Assembly: GCA_937927235.1 (NCBI GenBank)
Contig: CALBCM010000042.1
Coordinates: 1 to 64,000, forward strand
Direction of reading: 5' to 3'
DNA from: an uncultured Johnsonella sp.
GTDB lineage: Bacteria > Bacillota > Clostridia > Lachnospirales > Lachnospiraceae
Length of the DNA stretch: 64,000 nucleotides
The notes beneath the pieces are model-generated. The model searched no databases. It was not told where the DNA came from and saw nothing but the letters and a program-made list of their open reading frames with translations. A program made the position numbers and the translations under genes. Positions 7,783-17,131 of the stretch are shown in pieces; the first letter of the stretch is position 1; every line of letters begins with the position of its first letter.

Positions 7783-8921
7783 ACATTTTCTGCATTGTCT
7801 TTCCAGAACCTTAGTTTCCGTCCCTCATGAACACGCTCACTCCGAAAGAAAATCCCATGCTCTGCATATAATCTTCCTGCAAGAACATTCAATTTTCTTG
7901 TGATAACATGAGGTTGAATATCCACATTTATCAAAGTGACAAGTGCCGTTGGTGAGCCTTCCCAATAGGAATTGTTCTTCATAACAAGCTCCGCAATCTC
8001 ATCCAATAACGGCTCTGGCGGTTCTTTCCATAATTCCGTTTCTGCCTTTTGCAAATCCCACAACAGAGTTTCTGTATTGCGGATAAGATATAGCTTCTGA
8101 TCTTGCTGATCTCTGCCCGATACTTCCAGTGTTGCAGCATTGCCTGTTCTTTTTTCTTTCTGAAGAAGAAATGCTCCGTCTGCCGCCCCCAGCAGTCCGC
8201 TTGTCCCGGAAATCATGTCAAACTTATCATCCGCATTCTGCTTTCTTGTATGGTGTACAAGCAACAGACAAAGCCCATAAGCATCTGTAAAACTTTTCAG
8301 TCTTGCAATAATCTGATAATCATTTGCATAACTGTAATTTTCGCCGCCAACCTCACGCACTTTTTGAAGCGTATCAATGATAACCAGCCTTGTGTTCTTA
8401 TGCTCTGCCACAAATCTTGCAAGCTGCTCATCCAGTCCATTTCCAAGCTGACTGGCAGAAACAGAGAAATATAGATTATCGCTGCTTTCTATTCCAAACA
8501 TCCGGTACAGACGATTCTGTAGGCGACGGTAATCGTCTTCAAGTGCCAGATACAGTACCGTTCCTTTTCGGGTGGTATAATTCCAAAGCGGTGTGCCTGT
8601 ACTGACATGGTAGGCAAGTTGTGCCATCAGAAAGCTCTTTCCCAGTTTGGGTGAACCGGCAAAAATATAAGTGCCGGGGTAAAGCAGACCGTCAATCAAC
8701 GGCTGCTTACTCTGATACTGTGTGTCAAACAGTTCATTCATTGAAATAGTCTGAAGATATGACGGGTCTAATCGTAACTGCATTTCTCTCTGCAATTCCT
8801 CAAAACTCTTGATATTTCCCTCATACTCGGATATACTACTTGTAAGTTTTTTTGAAATCATCTGCTCCGTATCTGCGCCAACAGATACATCCGGAGCAGT
8901 CTTTTCTTTTTTATTTTCCAT
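7779..8921 (-). CDS. RepA-like AAA (RecA-fold) ATPase
   Basis: A 380-residue RecA-fold ATPase of the AAA_25/RepA type. Walker A is GSPKLGKS at residues 89-96, and Walker B is in RLVIIDTL at about residue 180. A following LLLVHHTRK matches the conserved His-box of plasmid RepA helicases. The C-terminal 80 residues look like a small winged-helix region. Relatives act as replicative helicases or loaders, so the element may replicate transiently after excision. It begins 11 bp inside the upstream gene with a GGAGG site, and its end abuts the six-box array. Confidence 0.75.
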   Translation of the reverse strand: MENKKEKTAPDVSVGADTEQMISKKLTSSISEYEGNIKSFEELQREMQLRLDPSYLQTISMNELFDTQYQSKQPLIDGLLYPGTYIFAGSPKLGKSFLMAQLAYHVSTGTPLWNYTTRKGTVLYLALEDDYRRLQNRLYRMFGIESSDNLYFSVSASQLGNGLDEQLARFVAEHKNTRLVIIDTLQKVREVGGENYSYANDYQIIARLKSFTDAYGLCLLLVHHTRKQNADDKFDMISGTSGLLGAADGAFLLQKEKRTGNAATLEVSGRDQQDQKLYLIRNTETLLWDLQKAETELWKEPPEPLLDEIAELVMKNNSYWEGSPTALVTLINVDIQPHVITRKLNVLAGRLYAEHGIFFRSERVHEGRKLRFWKDNAENV

Positions 8922-9246
8922 TCTCGTCCTCCCCTTTCAGACCTCCCAGAATAACAGCAATCAGTTCAATGACATTCAGCAATTCCTCATCCACACTGTT
9001 TCCTGCTTCAATCCGCTTTAATTCTGTGAGGATAGCGGCAAATTCCGTTTTGAGTGCCTTGTATACTCTCGGATTGCCCTGTACCACTACATCCTGATTC
9101 AGACAACGGCGGTAGCAGTATTCCTGCTTCGGCAGTCCCGATAAGGCAACTGCCTTGTTAATAAGTTCATTTTCTTCGGGCGATACCCTAAACCCTACTG
9201 TAATGTTTCTCCAACGGTTTTTGTTATCTCTGTTCTTAGCCGACAT
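8911..9246 (-). CDS. MobC-like mobilization protein
   Basis: A 111-residue protein. The N-terminus (about residues 10-45) includes ITVGFRVSPEENELINKAV, the pattern of a ribbon-helix-helix domain, followed by helices. This matches auxiliary mobilization proteins that bind oriT beside a MobA/MobL relaxase. I chose the ATG at 9246 over a TTG two codons upstream because GGAG is then 9 bp away. It overlaps the end of the integrase gene by 11 bp and the start of the ATPase gene. Confidence 0.65.
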   Translation of the reverse strand: MSAKNRDNKNRWRNITVGFRVSPEENELINKAVALSGLPKQEYCYRRCLNQDVVVQGNPRVYKALKTEFAAILTELKRIEAGNSVDEELLNVIELIAVILGGLKGEDENGK

Positions 9247-10327
9247 TTTCAAATTCTCCTTTCCCTAAATCGTCTAATCTATCTGCCATTTCCGTCTGTT
9301 TTGACGGAAACAGATGAGCATACTGGTAAGTGATGTCAATGCTTTCATGCCCTACACGGTCTGCAATCGCCACCGCTGAAAATCCCATATCAATCAGCAG
9401 ACTGATGTGGCTGTGTCTTAAATCATGGATACGGATACGCTTTACTCCTGCGGCTTTTGTACCTCTGTCCATCTCATGATGAAGATAGCTTTTTGTTACC
9501 GTAAAAATCCGGTCTTTCTTCTTCAATCCGTAAAGCATCTGCAAATACTCCTGCATCTCTTCACAGAGGAATTTCGGCATTTTGATAATACGGTTACTTT
9601 TCTTTGTTTTCGGTGTGGTAATCACATCTTCCCCATGTAATCGCTGATAGGACTTGTTGATTCTGACCGTTTCTTTCTCAAAATCAAAGTCTGCGGCAGT
9701 CAGTGCCAGCAGTTCTCCTTCACGGATACCGCACCAGTAGAGCATTTCAAAAGCATAAAAAGAAACCGGCTTGTCCATCATCTCGAATGAGAATTTCTTA
9801 TATTCTTCTTTTGTCCAGAACAGCATTTCCTTGTGTTCCTCACTTCCCATATTTCCCGCTTTGGCGGCAGGATTAGAACGCAGTTCATAATACCGCACCG
9901 CATGATTGAAAATAGCGGACAACTGATTATGCAGCGTTTTCAGATAAGTCTGTGAATATGTTTTTTTCTTCTCATCACGATAGGCAAGCATTTCATTCTG
10001 CCATGCGATAACTTCTTTTGTGGAAATCTCACTGATTTTCAGCTTACCAAAATAAGGTAAAATCTTCGTGCGGATAATATGCTCCTTTGTCAGCCATGTG
10101 TTCTCTTTCAGACGGCTTTTCATATCCCGGATATACAGTTCGGTAAAAGCTTCAAAACTCATATCCATATCAGAAGAGTTCTGCAACTGGAACATTCGCT
10201 CCCATTCCTGTGCTTCTTTCTTGGTAGCAAATCCACGCTTGCATTTCTGCTTACGCTCGCCTTTCCAGTTTACATATCTCGCCATCACATACCATGTTCC
10301 ATTGTCCTCGGTTTTAAATACCGGCAT
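9236..10327 (-). CDS. int: tyrosine recombinase / integrase
   Basis: A 363-residue site-specific recombinase of the Tn916-like type. Residues 1-47 form the AP2-like arm-binding domain, about 55-155 the SAM-like core-binding domain, and about 165-345 the catalytic domain. The catalytic set is visible: R202 in GIREGELL, K240/K242, H301-x-x-R304 in HDLRH, H327 and nucleophile Y336 in YQYAH. It should recombine the guaA 3' core with the element's att. Its ATG overlaps the preceding stop as TAATG, so it is coupled to the small HTH gene. It lies 1.7 kb from the guaA junction rather than immediately next to it. Confidence 0.9.
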   Translation of the reverse strand: MPVFKTEDNGTWYVMARYVNWKGERKQKCKRGFATKKEAQEWERMFQLQNSSDMDMSFEAFTELYIRDMKSRLKENTWLTKEHIIRTKILPYFGKLKISEISTKEVIAWQNEMLAYRDEKKKTYSQTYLKTLHNQLSAIFNHAVRYYELRSNPAAKAGNMGSEEHKEMLFWTKEEYKKFSFEMMDKPVSFYAFEMLYWCGIREGELLALTAADFDFEKETVRINKSYQRLHGEDVITTPKTKKSNRIIKMPKFLCEEMQEYLQMLYGLKKKDRIFTVTKSYLHHEMDRGTKAAGVKRIRIHDLRHSHISLLIDMGFSAVAIADRVGHESIDITYQYAHLFPSKQTEMADRLDDLGKGEFENVG

Positions 10328-10515
10328 TATTCGTCCCCCTTTCCTGCGCTGTAGAGCCTTTCATAGAAATACTGACGGTTTACCCGTCCTGTAATCGTAA
10401 TAAAACCTTTTGCTTTCAGTTCATCATTCAACTGACGAATTAACTTGTAAGCATACGGCTTTGATACGCTAAGTTCCTGTGCTACTTCTTCGACACGAAT
10501 AAATCTGTTCTCCAT
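10327..10515 (-). CDS. small HTH protein, excisionase-like
   Basis: A 62-residue protein with a helix-turn-helix at residues 7-30 (VEEVAQELSVSKPYAYKLIRQL) followed by a basic wing-like tail. Size and position directly before the integrase gene fit an excisionase or directionality factor. It is coupled to int by a TAATG overlap and is the first gene after the strong minus-strand promoter at 10569-10597. Confidence 0.6.
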   Translation of the reverse strand: MENRFIRVEEVAQELSVSKPYAYKLIRQLNDELKAKGFITITGRVNRQYFYERLYSAGKGDE

Positions 10516-10553
10516 ATAATCAGTCCTTTATTTTATTTTTATTAAACTTATTT

Positions 10554-10597
10554 GCTTAATTTAAGCTTATTATACTAAGCATATTTGTTTGTGTCAA
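10554..10597 (-). promoter_or_regulatory. promoter of the integrase operon with overlapping operator
   Basis: On the minus strand TTGACA (10597-10592) and TATAAT (10574-10569) are spaced by 17 bp, which is a consensus promoter. Palindrome GCTTAATTTAAGC (10554-10566) and a second dyad GCTTA/TAAGC (10565-10580) cover the -10 and start region. This is a likely operator for the divergent XRE regulator. Confidence 0.65.
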
Positions 10598-10640
10598 GTG
10601 GCTTTTTGGAAAATATTAAACTTTTTTGTTTTGTATTATC

Positions 10641-10670
10641 TTGACTCCTCATAAACATATCTGCTATACT
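10641..10670 (+). promoter_or_regulatory. promoter of the XRE regulator
   Basis: TTGACT (10641-10646) and TATACT (10665-10670) are spaced by 18 bp, about 33 bp before the regulator ATG. It is divergent from the integrase-operon promoter, with about 45 bp between the two -35 boxes. Confidence 0.6.
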
Positions 10671-10703
10671 CATTGTAAAATACATACAAGGAGTGGACAT
10701 TTT

Positions 10704-11234
10704 ATGGCTATTGGAGAGAGAATACATTTTTTCCGTATTCTGCGTGGGATGACGCAAAAATATCTTGGTACGATTGTTGGCTTTCCTGAACGAAGTGCCG
10801 ATGTACGTTTAGCACAATACGAAACAGGAACAAGAAAACCAAAAGCGGAACTTACTGCTGCACTGGCTCAGGCTCTGAATGTTTCCCCTCATGCCCTTGA
10901 TGTGCCTGACATTGACAGCTATATCGGACTGATGCACACTTTGTTTACCCTTGAAGATCTATATGGTTTGACTGTCAGTGAATCAGACGGAGAAATCTGT
11001 CTGAAAGTCGATACTTCCAAAGGAAAAGGCGCTTATGGACTCCGAAAAATGCTATATGCTTGGAAAGAGCAGGCTGACAAGCTATCTTCTGAAGAAATCA
11101 GCAGGGAAGAATACGATAACTGGCGTTACCACTATCCGAAGTTCGATACCACGCAGAGATGGACGAAAGTACCCTCACAGGAACTTAGTGACGCTTTGGT
11201 TGAAATGTTCAATGACCAACATTCTAATAAGTAA
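10704..11234 (+). CDS. XRE-family transcriptional regulator
   Basis: A 176-residue repressor-like protein. Residues 1-65 form an XRE/Cro helix-turn-helix (ERIHFFRILRGMTQKYLG ... RLAQYETGTRKPK ... LAQALNVSPHAL). The rest is a helical C-terminal part of unknown role. I chose the ATG at 10704 because AAGGAG precedes it; an upstream in-frame ATG lies in the promoter. It is divergent from the integrase operon and probably represses it through the overlapping dyads. It is followed by the 201-residue membrane protein gene with a 15-bp gap. Confidence 0.75.
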   Translation: MAIGERIHFFRILRGMTQKYLGTIVGFPERSADVRLAQYETGTRKPKAELTAALAQALNVSPHALDVPDIDSYIGLMHTLFTLEDLYGLTVSESDGEICLKVDTSKGKGAYGLRKMLYAWKEQADKLSSEEISREEYDNWRYHYPKFDTTQRWTKVPSQELSDALVEMFNDQHSNK

Positions 11235-11249
11235 AGGAGTTGATACAAA

Positions 11250-11855
11250 ATGCCAGTTATTCCAATTTATCTCGATATAGACGAAAAAACATACGCAGGT
11301 GTGAAGGCTGGTGTCCTGGAACTATATGGGTTAGCTAAAAATGTGGATAACAAAAGGGTAGCCAAGCATATTCCAGCAGTTGCTGATGCCGCCAAAGAGG
11401 GTACATCTAAAGCTGTTGATTTTATCCGAATCCATCAAAAAGGTACTATCATTGTAGGCGGTATCCTTATCGCATGTGGTACAGTCGCTGGAACAGTAGG
11501 ATATGTAGCACATCGTAAACAGCGAAAACTTGACAGACAATTTGGATTAGCTTTACAGGAGTACTTAGATTCTGCTCGTAACGGAACTTTGAACATTGAC
11601 ATCTTGAACACTCTCATTAACTCCATCGAAACAATCGAAAAAAATAATCCAAAGAAGTCTATTAACCTCAATATTTCCGCAGCTCAATTTAGTGATTTGA
11701 TAAATTGCATATTTGATTTCACTAAACGCTTAGCTGAAGTCAATAACATTAACACACATTCTATAAACAGACCAAAATATTTCAAAAAGAAAACCTCTGA
11801 TGATTTGAAATACTATTTGAATATGCAAAAACAGATTTTTGAACAAGTAGCATAA
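11250..11855 (+). CDS. unrecognised protein with one hydrophobic hairpin, next to the regulator
   Basis: A 201-residue protein. A Gly-rich hydrophobic segment (residues 67-90, GTIIVGGILIACGTVAGTVGYV) can span the membrane once or insert as a hairpin. A basic stretch (HRKQRKLDRQ) follows, then a mostly helical C-terminus. AAAGGAG lies 10 bp before the ATG, and the gene is 15 bp after the XRE regulator, so the two form an operon. I do not recognise the family. The pairing could be regulator plus element-maintenance or toxin-like membrane protein, but nothing in the sequence proves this. Confidence 0.6.
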   Translation: MPVIPIYLDIDEKTYAGVKAGVLELYGLAKNVDNKRVAKHIPAVADAAKEGTSKAVDFIRIHQKGTIIVGGILIACGTVAGTVGYVAHRKQRKLDRQFGLALQEYLDSARNGTLNIDILNTLINSIETIEKNNPKKSINLNISAAQFSDLINCIFDFTKRLAEVNNINTHSINRPKYFKKKTSDDLKYYLNMQKQIFEQVA

Positions 11856-11864
11856 AGACGACAA

Positions 11865-11907
11865 AAAGCCCTTAGCTATGAGTTTTTTACCCACAGCTAA
11901 GAGCTTT
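11865..11907 (+). terminator. hairpin terminator after the regulator operon
   Basis: AAAGCCCTTAGCT (11865-11877) and AGCTAAGAGCTTT (11895-11907) pair with one mismatch around a 17-nt loop. The T-run after it is short, so it may work better on the minus strand, where AAAGCTC is followed by T-rich sequence. Confidence 0.45.
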
Positions 11908-12002
11908 CTAAATAATATGGATTATTTGTTTCACAACCACCTGTCAATCATTCTGTAACCCGAAAACCACCGGATTACAAGAATAATGGTTCTCATACAA
12001 CC

Positions 12003-12019
12003 GTTATCAATTTGTTATC
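12003..12019. repeat. right arm repeat of the element
   Basis: GTTATCAATTTGTTATC is identical to 1293-1309. It contains GTTATC twice with an 11-bp period and lies about 65-80 bp inside the guaA att core. Confidence 0.55.
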
Positions 12020-12079
12020 AAAAGACTTTTTGAAGTACCTCAAACCCGCATAAATACAGGCTTTTTACCGCATTTCAAA

Positions 12080-13633
12080 TTATTCCCACTCTATCGTCCC
12101 CGGAGGCTTCCCCGTCAAATCATAAACTACTCTATTAACGTGGTTTACTTCATTCACTATCCTGTTTGTTACTTTCTGCAATACTTCCCAAGGAATTTCA
12201 GCTGCTTCTGCCGTCATAAAGTCTATTGTATTTACTGCTCTCAAGGCGACTGCATAATCATAGGTTCTATCATCTCCCATAACTCCTACACTTCTCATAT
12301 TGGTAAGTGCTGCGAAATACTGACCTATCTTTCTTGAAAGTCCGGCATTTTCAATTTCTTCACGGTAAATTGCATCCGCTTCCTGAACTATTCTCACCTT
12401 TTCCTCAGTCACCTCGCCTATTATTCTGATTCCCAGACCTGGACCTGGAAAGGGCTGGCGGAATACAAGCTTTTCAGGAATGCCAAGCTCAAGTCCCACC
12501 TTTCTTACCTCATCTTTAAATAAATCTCTTAATGGCTCTATAATTTCCTTGAAATCTACATAATCCGGCAGTCCTCCCACATTATGGTGAGATTTTATTA
12601 CCGCACTTTCACCGCCAAGTCCGCTTTCAACCACATCAGGATATATAGTTCCCTGAACCAAAAAGTCGACCTTGCCCAGTTTCTCCGCTTCCTCCTCAAA
12701 TACACGTATAAATTCCTCACCTATTATTTTACGTTTTTTCTCCGGCTCGGTGACATTTTTTAACTTATCATAAAATCTATTTTGAGCATTCACTCGTATG
12801 AAATTAAGCTTATAAGGTCCTTTTGAACCAAACACCGCTTCTACCTCATCAGCTTCATTTTTTCTTAAAAGACCGTGGTCTACAAAAACACAGGTAAGGT
12901 TTTCACCTATAGCTCTACTCATCATAACTGCCGCAACTGATGAATCCACCCCTCCTGAAAGTGCGCAGAGTGCCTTGCCGGCTCCGACCTTCTCTTTTAT
13001 AGTCCTTATAGAATGCTCGGCAAAGGTATCCATGCGCCAATTTCCCAAGCAGCCACAGATATTTTTTAAAAAATTCCCTATCATTTTGCTTCCATACTCG
13101 GTATGTAAAACCTCAGCATGAAACTGGAGTGCATAAAGCCTTTTTTGAGCAGCCTCCGCTGCTGCCACGGGGCAATTTCCTGAATGTGCAGTCACCTCAA
13201 AGCCCGGAGCTTCTTTAGCTATATAATCAAAATGGCTCATCCAGCATATATTCGGAGAAGGAATGTCTTTGAAGATAGGACTGTCCTTCTTATCAATGAT
13301 GACTTCAGTTTTTCCGTACTCTTTTATGTCGGCACGCTCTACACTGCCTCCAAGCAGGTGCATCATAAGCTGGGCACCATAGCAAAGTCCAAGCACGGGT
13401 ATGCCAAGAGAAAAAAGCTCCCTGCTGTAGCTGGGGGCAGCCTTTTCATAACAGCTGTTTGGACCTCCGGTCAATATGATACCGCTTGGCGACATTTTTT
13501 TAATTACCTCAATATCAGTTTTATAAGAATAAATTTCACAGTACACATTGTTTTCACGAACTCGTCTTGCAATCAGTTGATTATACTGCCCTCCGAAATC
13601 CAAAACTATAACTATTTCCCTTTTTATCTCCAA
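12080..13633 (-). CDS. guaA: GMP synthase (glutamine-hydrolysing)
   Basis: Converts XMP to GMP using glutamine and ATP, the last step of guanine nucleotide synthesis. The N-terminal class I amidotransferase has the GLCYGAQ nucleophile Cys near residue 84 and a QFHAE His. The ATP-pyrophosphatase loop is LSGGVDSS, and the C-terminal dimerization domain ends in TIEWE. Length, about 517-522 residues, is normal. The TTG at 13633 is preceded by GGAGG at a good distance; the ATG at 13648 has no ribosome site. The 3' end is the target of the inserted element. I see no purine riboswitch upstream. Confidence 0.95.
   Translation of the reverse strand: MEIKREIVIVLDFGGQYNQLIARRVRENNVYCEIYSYKTDIEVIKKMSPSGIILTGGPNSCYEKAAPSYSRELFSLGIPVLGLCYGAQLMMHLLGGSVERADIKEYGKTEVIIDKKDSPIFKDIPSPNICWMSHFDYIAKEAPGFEVTAHSGNCPVAAAEAAQKRLYALQFHAEVLHTEYGSKMIGNFLKNICGCLGNWRMDTFAEHSIRTIKEKVGAGKALCALSGGVDSSVAAVMMSRAIGENLTCVFVDHGLLRKNEADEVEAVFGSKGPYKLNFIRVNAQNRFYDKLKNVTEPEKKRKIIGEEFIRVFEEEAEKLGKVDFLVQGTIYPDVVESGLGGESAVIKSHHNVGGLPDYVDFKEIIEPLRDLFKDEVRKVGLELGIPEKLVFRQPFPGPGLGIRIIGEVTEEKVRIVQEADAIYREEIENAGLSRKIGQYFAALTNMRSVGVMGDDRTYDYAVALRAVNTIDFMTAEAAEIPWEVLQKVTNRIVNEVNHVNRVVYDLTGKPPGTIEWE
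12082..12091. other. proximal attachment-site core inside guaA
   Basis: ATTCCCACTC (GAGTGGGAAT on the coding strand) is the last four codons of guaA, including part of the stop codon. Integration here rebuilds an intact guaA end, so the gene survives. Confidence 0.65.
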
Positions 13634-13729
13634 AGCTCTTTCCTCCATAAAATAATTTCAAAAATATATAAATAGTATATAGGCTTTTAAATATTTTATA
13701 AATACAAATATTTTCTTTTATGCTATTTA

Positions 13730-14047
13730 TTATTTCCTGTATTTGTGCTCTATCACCAAGCTGTATACCACCATTACTCCTATACCTTCAAATGCAGTTC
13801 CTATAATTGTGATTATTACTCCTATTTCACTCCAGCACAGTATCGGCAAAAACAGCAGCATAAGTATAACTCCATAAGCTATAAAAAGCTTTCCTACCGC
13901 ACGGTTATAGCCCTTTATATCCTTTACCTCAAACATATCGCTATTGCTCCAAAAGTGCAGCGGCTTTTTAGCATAAAGCATTCCATATATACCGGAGGCT
14001 ATAAATGCTGTTCCCATCACCGTCACTATAATTAATGCTGTCAACAT
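13730..14047 (-). CDS. DUF3784-like small membrane protein
   Basis: A 105-residue protein with three hydrophobic segments (about residues 3-25, 50-70 and 75-95). The central VKDIKGYNRAVGKLFIAYG is the pattern of the DUF3784 family of Firmicutes membrane proteins. Function is unknown. It stands between uvrA and guaA on the same strand and has its own GGAGG-like site. Confidence 0.7.
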   Translation of the reverse strand: MLTALIIVTVMGTAFIASGIYGMLYAKKPLHFWSNSDMFEVKDIKGYNRAVGKLFIAYGVILMLLFLPILCWSEIGVIITIIGTAFEGIGVMVVYSLVIEHKYRK

Positions 14048-14146
14048 ATCACTTACCTCCCTTTACTCCACAGAATACCAGGCAGCAGGCTGCAAAGCTT
14101 CCTGCTTAAGCGCAAGCCTTAAGCAGAGCTGCCAAAGCCTTCTGCA

Positions 14147-16969
14147 TCAGCTTAATCCTTTTTTTATATACTTTCCGGTGTAGGAGCTTTCTGAAAGTGC
14201 GACTTCTTCAGGAGTACCGCTTGCAATCACCCTTCCTCCGCCGTCACCTCCTTCGGGTCCCATATCAATAATATAATCTGCACATCTGATTACGTCAAGA
14301 TTATGTTCTATAACTACCACGGTATTTCCGCTTTCCGACAGCCGCCTCAGTATATCAGTCAGCTTATGTACATCGGCAAAATGAAGACCTGTAGTAGGCT
14401 CATCAAGTATATATATAGTCTTTCCTGTGCCCCGTTTTGAAAGCTCGGCTGCAAGCTTAATCCTCTGTGCCTCTCCTCCGCTCAATTCAGTCGAAGGCTG
14501 ACCAAGCCTGATATAAGACAGCCCGACATCATATAAGGTTTTTATTTTTCTGCTTATAGTAGGTATGCTCTCGAAAAATTCCATAGCCTCTTCCACCGTC
14601 ATATTCAGTACGTCGTAAATAGATTTATTCTTATATTTTACTTCCAGAGTTTCTCTGTTATAGCGTTTTCCCCGACATACCTCACAGGGAACATAGACAT
14701 CGGGCAAAAAGTGCATCTCTATTTTAATAATGCCGTCACCGCTACAGGCTTCGCAGCGTCCGCCCTTCACATTAAAGCTGAAGCGGCCTTTTTTATAGCC
14801 CTTCGCTTTGGCGGCTTGAGTTGCGGCAAATAAATCCCTTATCATATCAAATACTCCGGTATAAGTTGCCGGATTTGATCTCGGAGTCCTGCCTATAGGG
14901 GACTGGTCTATAGCTATTACCTTATCAAGCTGCTGTATTCCCTCAATGCTCTTATATTTTCCGGCTACAGTATGCGCCCGGTTAAGCTTTTTAGCAAGGC
15001 TCTTATATAAGATTTCATTTATCAATGAAGATTTGCCCGAGCCTGATACTCCAGTCACGCAGGTCATAATTCCAAGCGGGATGTCTACATCTATATTTTT
15101 AAGATTATTTTCATTTGCTCCCTTCAGCTTCAGCCAGCCTGTAGCTTGTCTTCTGGTTTTCGGTATGGGGATTTTTAATTCACCTGAAAGGTATTTTCCC
15201 GTTATCGATTCAGGATTTTTCATAATTTCTTCCGCACTGCCGCAGGCTACTACCCTGCCTCCATGTTCGCCTGCTCCTGGACCTATATCAACTATATAAT
15301 CTGCCTCCCTCATAGTATCTTCATCATGCTCAACTACAAGCACCGAATTTCCCAAATCTCTAAGATGCTTGAGTGTGGCAAGGAGCTTATCATTATCCCT
15401 TTGATGCAGCCCTATGCTCGGTTCATCAAGAATATAAGCAACTCCTACAAGCCCTGAGCCTATTTGAGTTGCAAGCCTGATTCTCTGTGCCTCCCCTCCG
15501 CTCAAAGTACCGGTCGCTCTGGTAAGGCTCAGATAATCAAGCCCCACATCTATTAAAAAAGAAACTCGGGCTTTTATTTCCTTTATTACAAGTGAGCCTA
15601 TAGCCTTCTGCATCTCAGTAAGCTTGAGATTGTATATAAATTCCTTAAATTTAACTATTGAGGTATTTGTGGCATCATAGATATTTTTATCGCCTACAGT
15701 TACTGCAAGAGCCTCCTTTCTAAGCCTTTTGCCCTTGCAGCCCTTACAGGGAGCGATTCTCATATACTGCTCATATTCAGCCTTTGCGCTTTCTGAAAAG
15801 GTTTCCCTGTAGCGCCTTTCAACATTTTTTATCAGCCCCTCAAATACTGTAGGATAGACACCTGAGCCTCTCTGTCCCGAATAATACACATTTACTTCCC
15901 GGTCGGTACCATGTATAAGCAACATCTGTATATGCTGCGGATAGTCTTCAAAGGGAGTGTCCAAGTCAAAATCAAACTCCTTGCATAAAGCTTTGAGCAT
16001 GGCATTTGTATAGCTTTTTTTATCATTGCAGCTCTGCCAGCCCAATACAGTGATGGCTCCCTCGTTTATGCTAAGACTTTTATCAGGTATCATAAGCTCT
16101 TCGTCAAATTCCATAGTGTAGCCGAGCCCGGAGCAGTCCGGACAGGCTCCGAAGGGGTTATTAAACGAAAAGGTTCTCGGCTCAACCTCATCTACCGATA
16201 TGCCGCAGTCAGGGCAGGCAAAATTTTGTGAAAAGCTCAGCCTTTCTCCCTCTACTATATCTATTGCCGCATATCCCTCCCCCAGTGCAAGCGCCGCCTC
16301 AAGTGAATCTGTAAGTCTTCTCTCAATTCCCTCCTTGACTGCAAGTCTGTCAACTACTACATCTATACTGTGCTTTATATTTTTATCAAGAACTATATCC
16401 TCAGTAAGCTCATACATATTTCCATCTATAAGCACCCTGACATAGCCGCTCTTTCTCGCTTGGGCAAGCACCTTTTCATGTCGTCCTTTCTTGCCCTTAA
16501 CCACAGGGGCAAGCAGCTGAAATTTAGTTTTCTGAGGCAGCTCCATAATCCTGTCAACCATCTGGTCTATGCTCTGTCTATGTATTTCTTTACCGCACCT
16601 GGGGCAGTGAGGAATGCCTATTCTTGCATATAGCAGCCTCAGATAATCATAAATCTCAGTAACAGTGCCTACTGTAGAACGGGGATTGCGGTTTGTTGAT
16701 TTCTGGTCTATTGAAATTGATGGGGATAAGCCCTCAATGCTCTCTACATCAGGCTTTTCCATCTGACCTAAAAACATTCTTGCATACGAGGACAAAGACT
16801 CCATATACCTTCTCTGCCCCTCTGCATAAATAGTATCAAAAGCCAGGGAAGATTTACCTGAGCCTGAAAGCCCTGTTAGCACTACAAGCTCTCCTCTGGG
16901 TATGTCCAGCGATATATTTTTAAGGTTATGCTCATTTGCTCCACGAATTTTAATGTATTTTCTTTCCAC
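14147..16969 (-). CDS. uvrA: excinuclease ABC subunit A
   Basis: A 940-residue DNA damage sensor of nucleotide excision repair. Two ABC ATPase units are present: Walker [10 protein letters not shown] near residue 32 and GVSGSGKSS near residue 640, and signatures [12 protein letters not shown] and [12 protein letters not shown]. Zinc-finger Cys pairs occur as CPRCG, CPDCG/CPDCS and CEAC/CEVC. Full length and intact. uvrB and uvrC are not in the window. A LexA-like box about 100 bp upstream suggests SOS control. Confidence 0.97.
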   Translation of the reverse strand: MERKYIKIRGANEHNLKNISLDIPRGELVVLTGLSGSGKSSLAFDTIYAEGQRRYMESLSSYARMFLGQMEKPDVESIEGLSPSISIDQKSTNRNPRSTVGTVTEIYDYLRLLYARIGIPHCPRCGKEIHRQSIDQMVDRIMELPQKTKFQLLAPVVKGKKGRHEKVLAQARKSGYVRVLIDGNMYELTEDIVLDKNIKHSIDVVVDRLAVKEGIERRLTDSLEAALALGEGYAAIDIVEGERLSFSQNFACPDCGISVDEVEPRTFSFNNPFGACPDCSGLGYTMEFDEELMIPDKSLSINEGAITVLGWQSCNDKKSYTNAMLKALCKEFDFDLDTPFEDYPQHIQMLLIHGTDREVNVYYSGQRGSGVYPTVFEGLIKNVERRYRETFSESAKAEYEQYMRIAPCKGCKGKRLRKEALAVTVGDKNIYDATNTSIVKFKEFIYNLKLTEMQKAIGSLVIKEIKARVSFLIDVGLDYLSLTRATGTLSGGEAQRIRLATQIGSGLVGVAYILDEPSIGLHQRDNDKLLATLKHLRDLGNSVLVVEHDEDTMREADYIVDIGPGAGEHGGRVVACGSAEEIMKNPESITGKYLSGELKIPIPKTRRQATGWLKLKGANENNLKNIDVDIPLGIMTCVTGVSGSGKSSLINEILYKSLAKKLNRAHTVAGKYKSIEGIQQLDKVIAIDQSPIGRTPRSNPATYTGVFDMIRDLFAATQAAKAKGYKKGRFSFNVKGGRCEACSGDGIIKIEMHFLPDVYVPCEVCRGKRYNRETLEVKYKNKSIYDVLNMTVEEAMEFFESIPTISRKIKTLYDVGLSYIRLGQPSTELSGGEAQRIKLAAELSKRGTGKTIYILDEPTTGLHFADVHKLTDILRRLSESGNTVVVIEHNLDVIRCADYIIDMGPEGGDGGGRVIASGTPEEVALSESSYTGKYIKKGLS

Positions 16970-16998
16970 TGTTTACAGCTCCATATCATTTTAATCAA

Positions 16999-17034
16999 AT
17001 TTAAGGAAACGCCGCTTAAGATGTTTCCTTAAAT
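16999..17034 (-). other. hairpin in the uvrA leader
   Basis: ATTTAAGGAAAC (16999-17010) and GTTTCCTTAAAT (17023-17034) form a perfect 12-bp stem with a 12-nt loop, about 30 bp before uvrA. There is no T-run next to it on the uvrA strand, so it is not an obvious terminator and may be a leader structure. Confidence 0.4.
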
Positions 17035-17071
17035 ATTTTATCATAATATTAATATTTTTATCAAGACTAAA

Positions 17072-17085
17072 CGAACATATTTTCA
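17072..17085 (-). promoter_or_regulatory. putative LexA (SOS) box of uvrA
   Basis: The minus strand reads TGAAAATATGTTCG, matching 12 of 14 positions of the Firmicutes SOS consensus CGAACATATGTTCG. TTGATA follows 8 bp downstream as a possible -35 element. uvrA belongs to the SOS regulon in many Firmicutes. Confidence 0.45.
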
Positions 17086-17131
17086 CCTTAAATCATTCAG
17101 CAGAATTTAATTTTACATTATAAGCTGCAAT

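Larger units (their letters stand above)
1182..12091. mobile_element. integrative mobilizable element in the 3' end of guaA
   Basis: About 10.9 kb bounded by matching att cores. It contains a tyrosine integrase, a small HTH protein, a mobilization protein, a RepA-like ATPase, a MobA/MobL relaxase and a candidate oriT. There are no type IV secretion genes, so it is probably mobilized by a helper rather than self-transmissible. The 17-bp sequence GTTATCAATTTGTTATC occurs just inside both ends (1293-1309 and 12003-12019) in the same orientation and may be the integrase arm-binding site. The 3' end of guaA is a known integration target for Gram-positive islands. Confidence 0.75.

Noticed and set aside
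13634..13729. Purine riboswitch upstream of guaA
   Set aside because: The 96-bp gap is AT-rich and has none of the conserved purine-riboswitch core.
16999..17034. Terminator before uvrA
   Set aside because: The hairpin has no T-run on the uvrA strand and lies within the probable leader.
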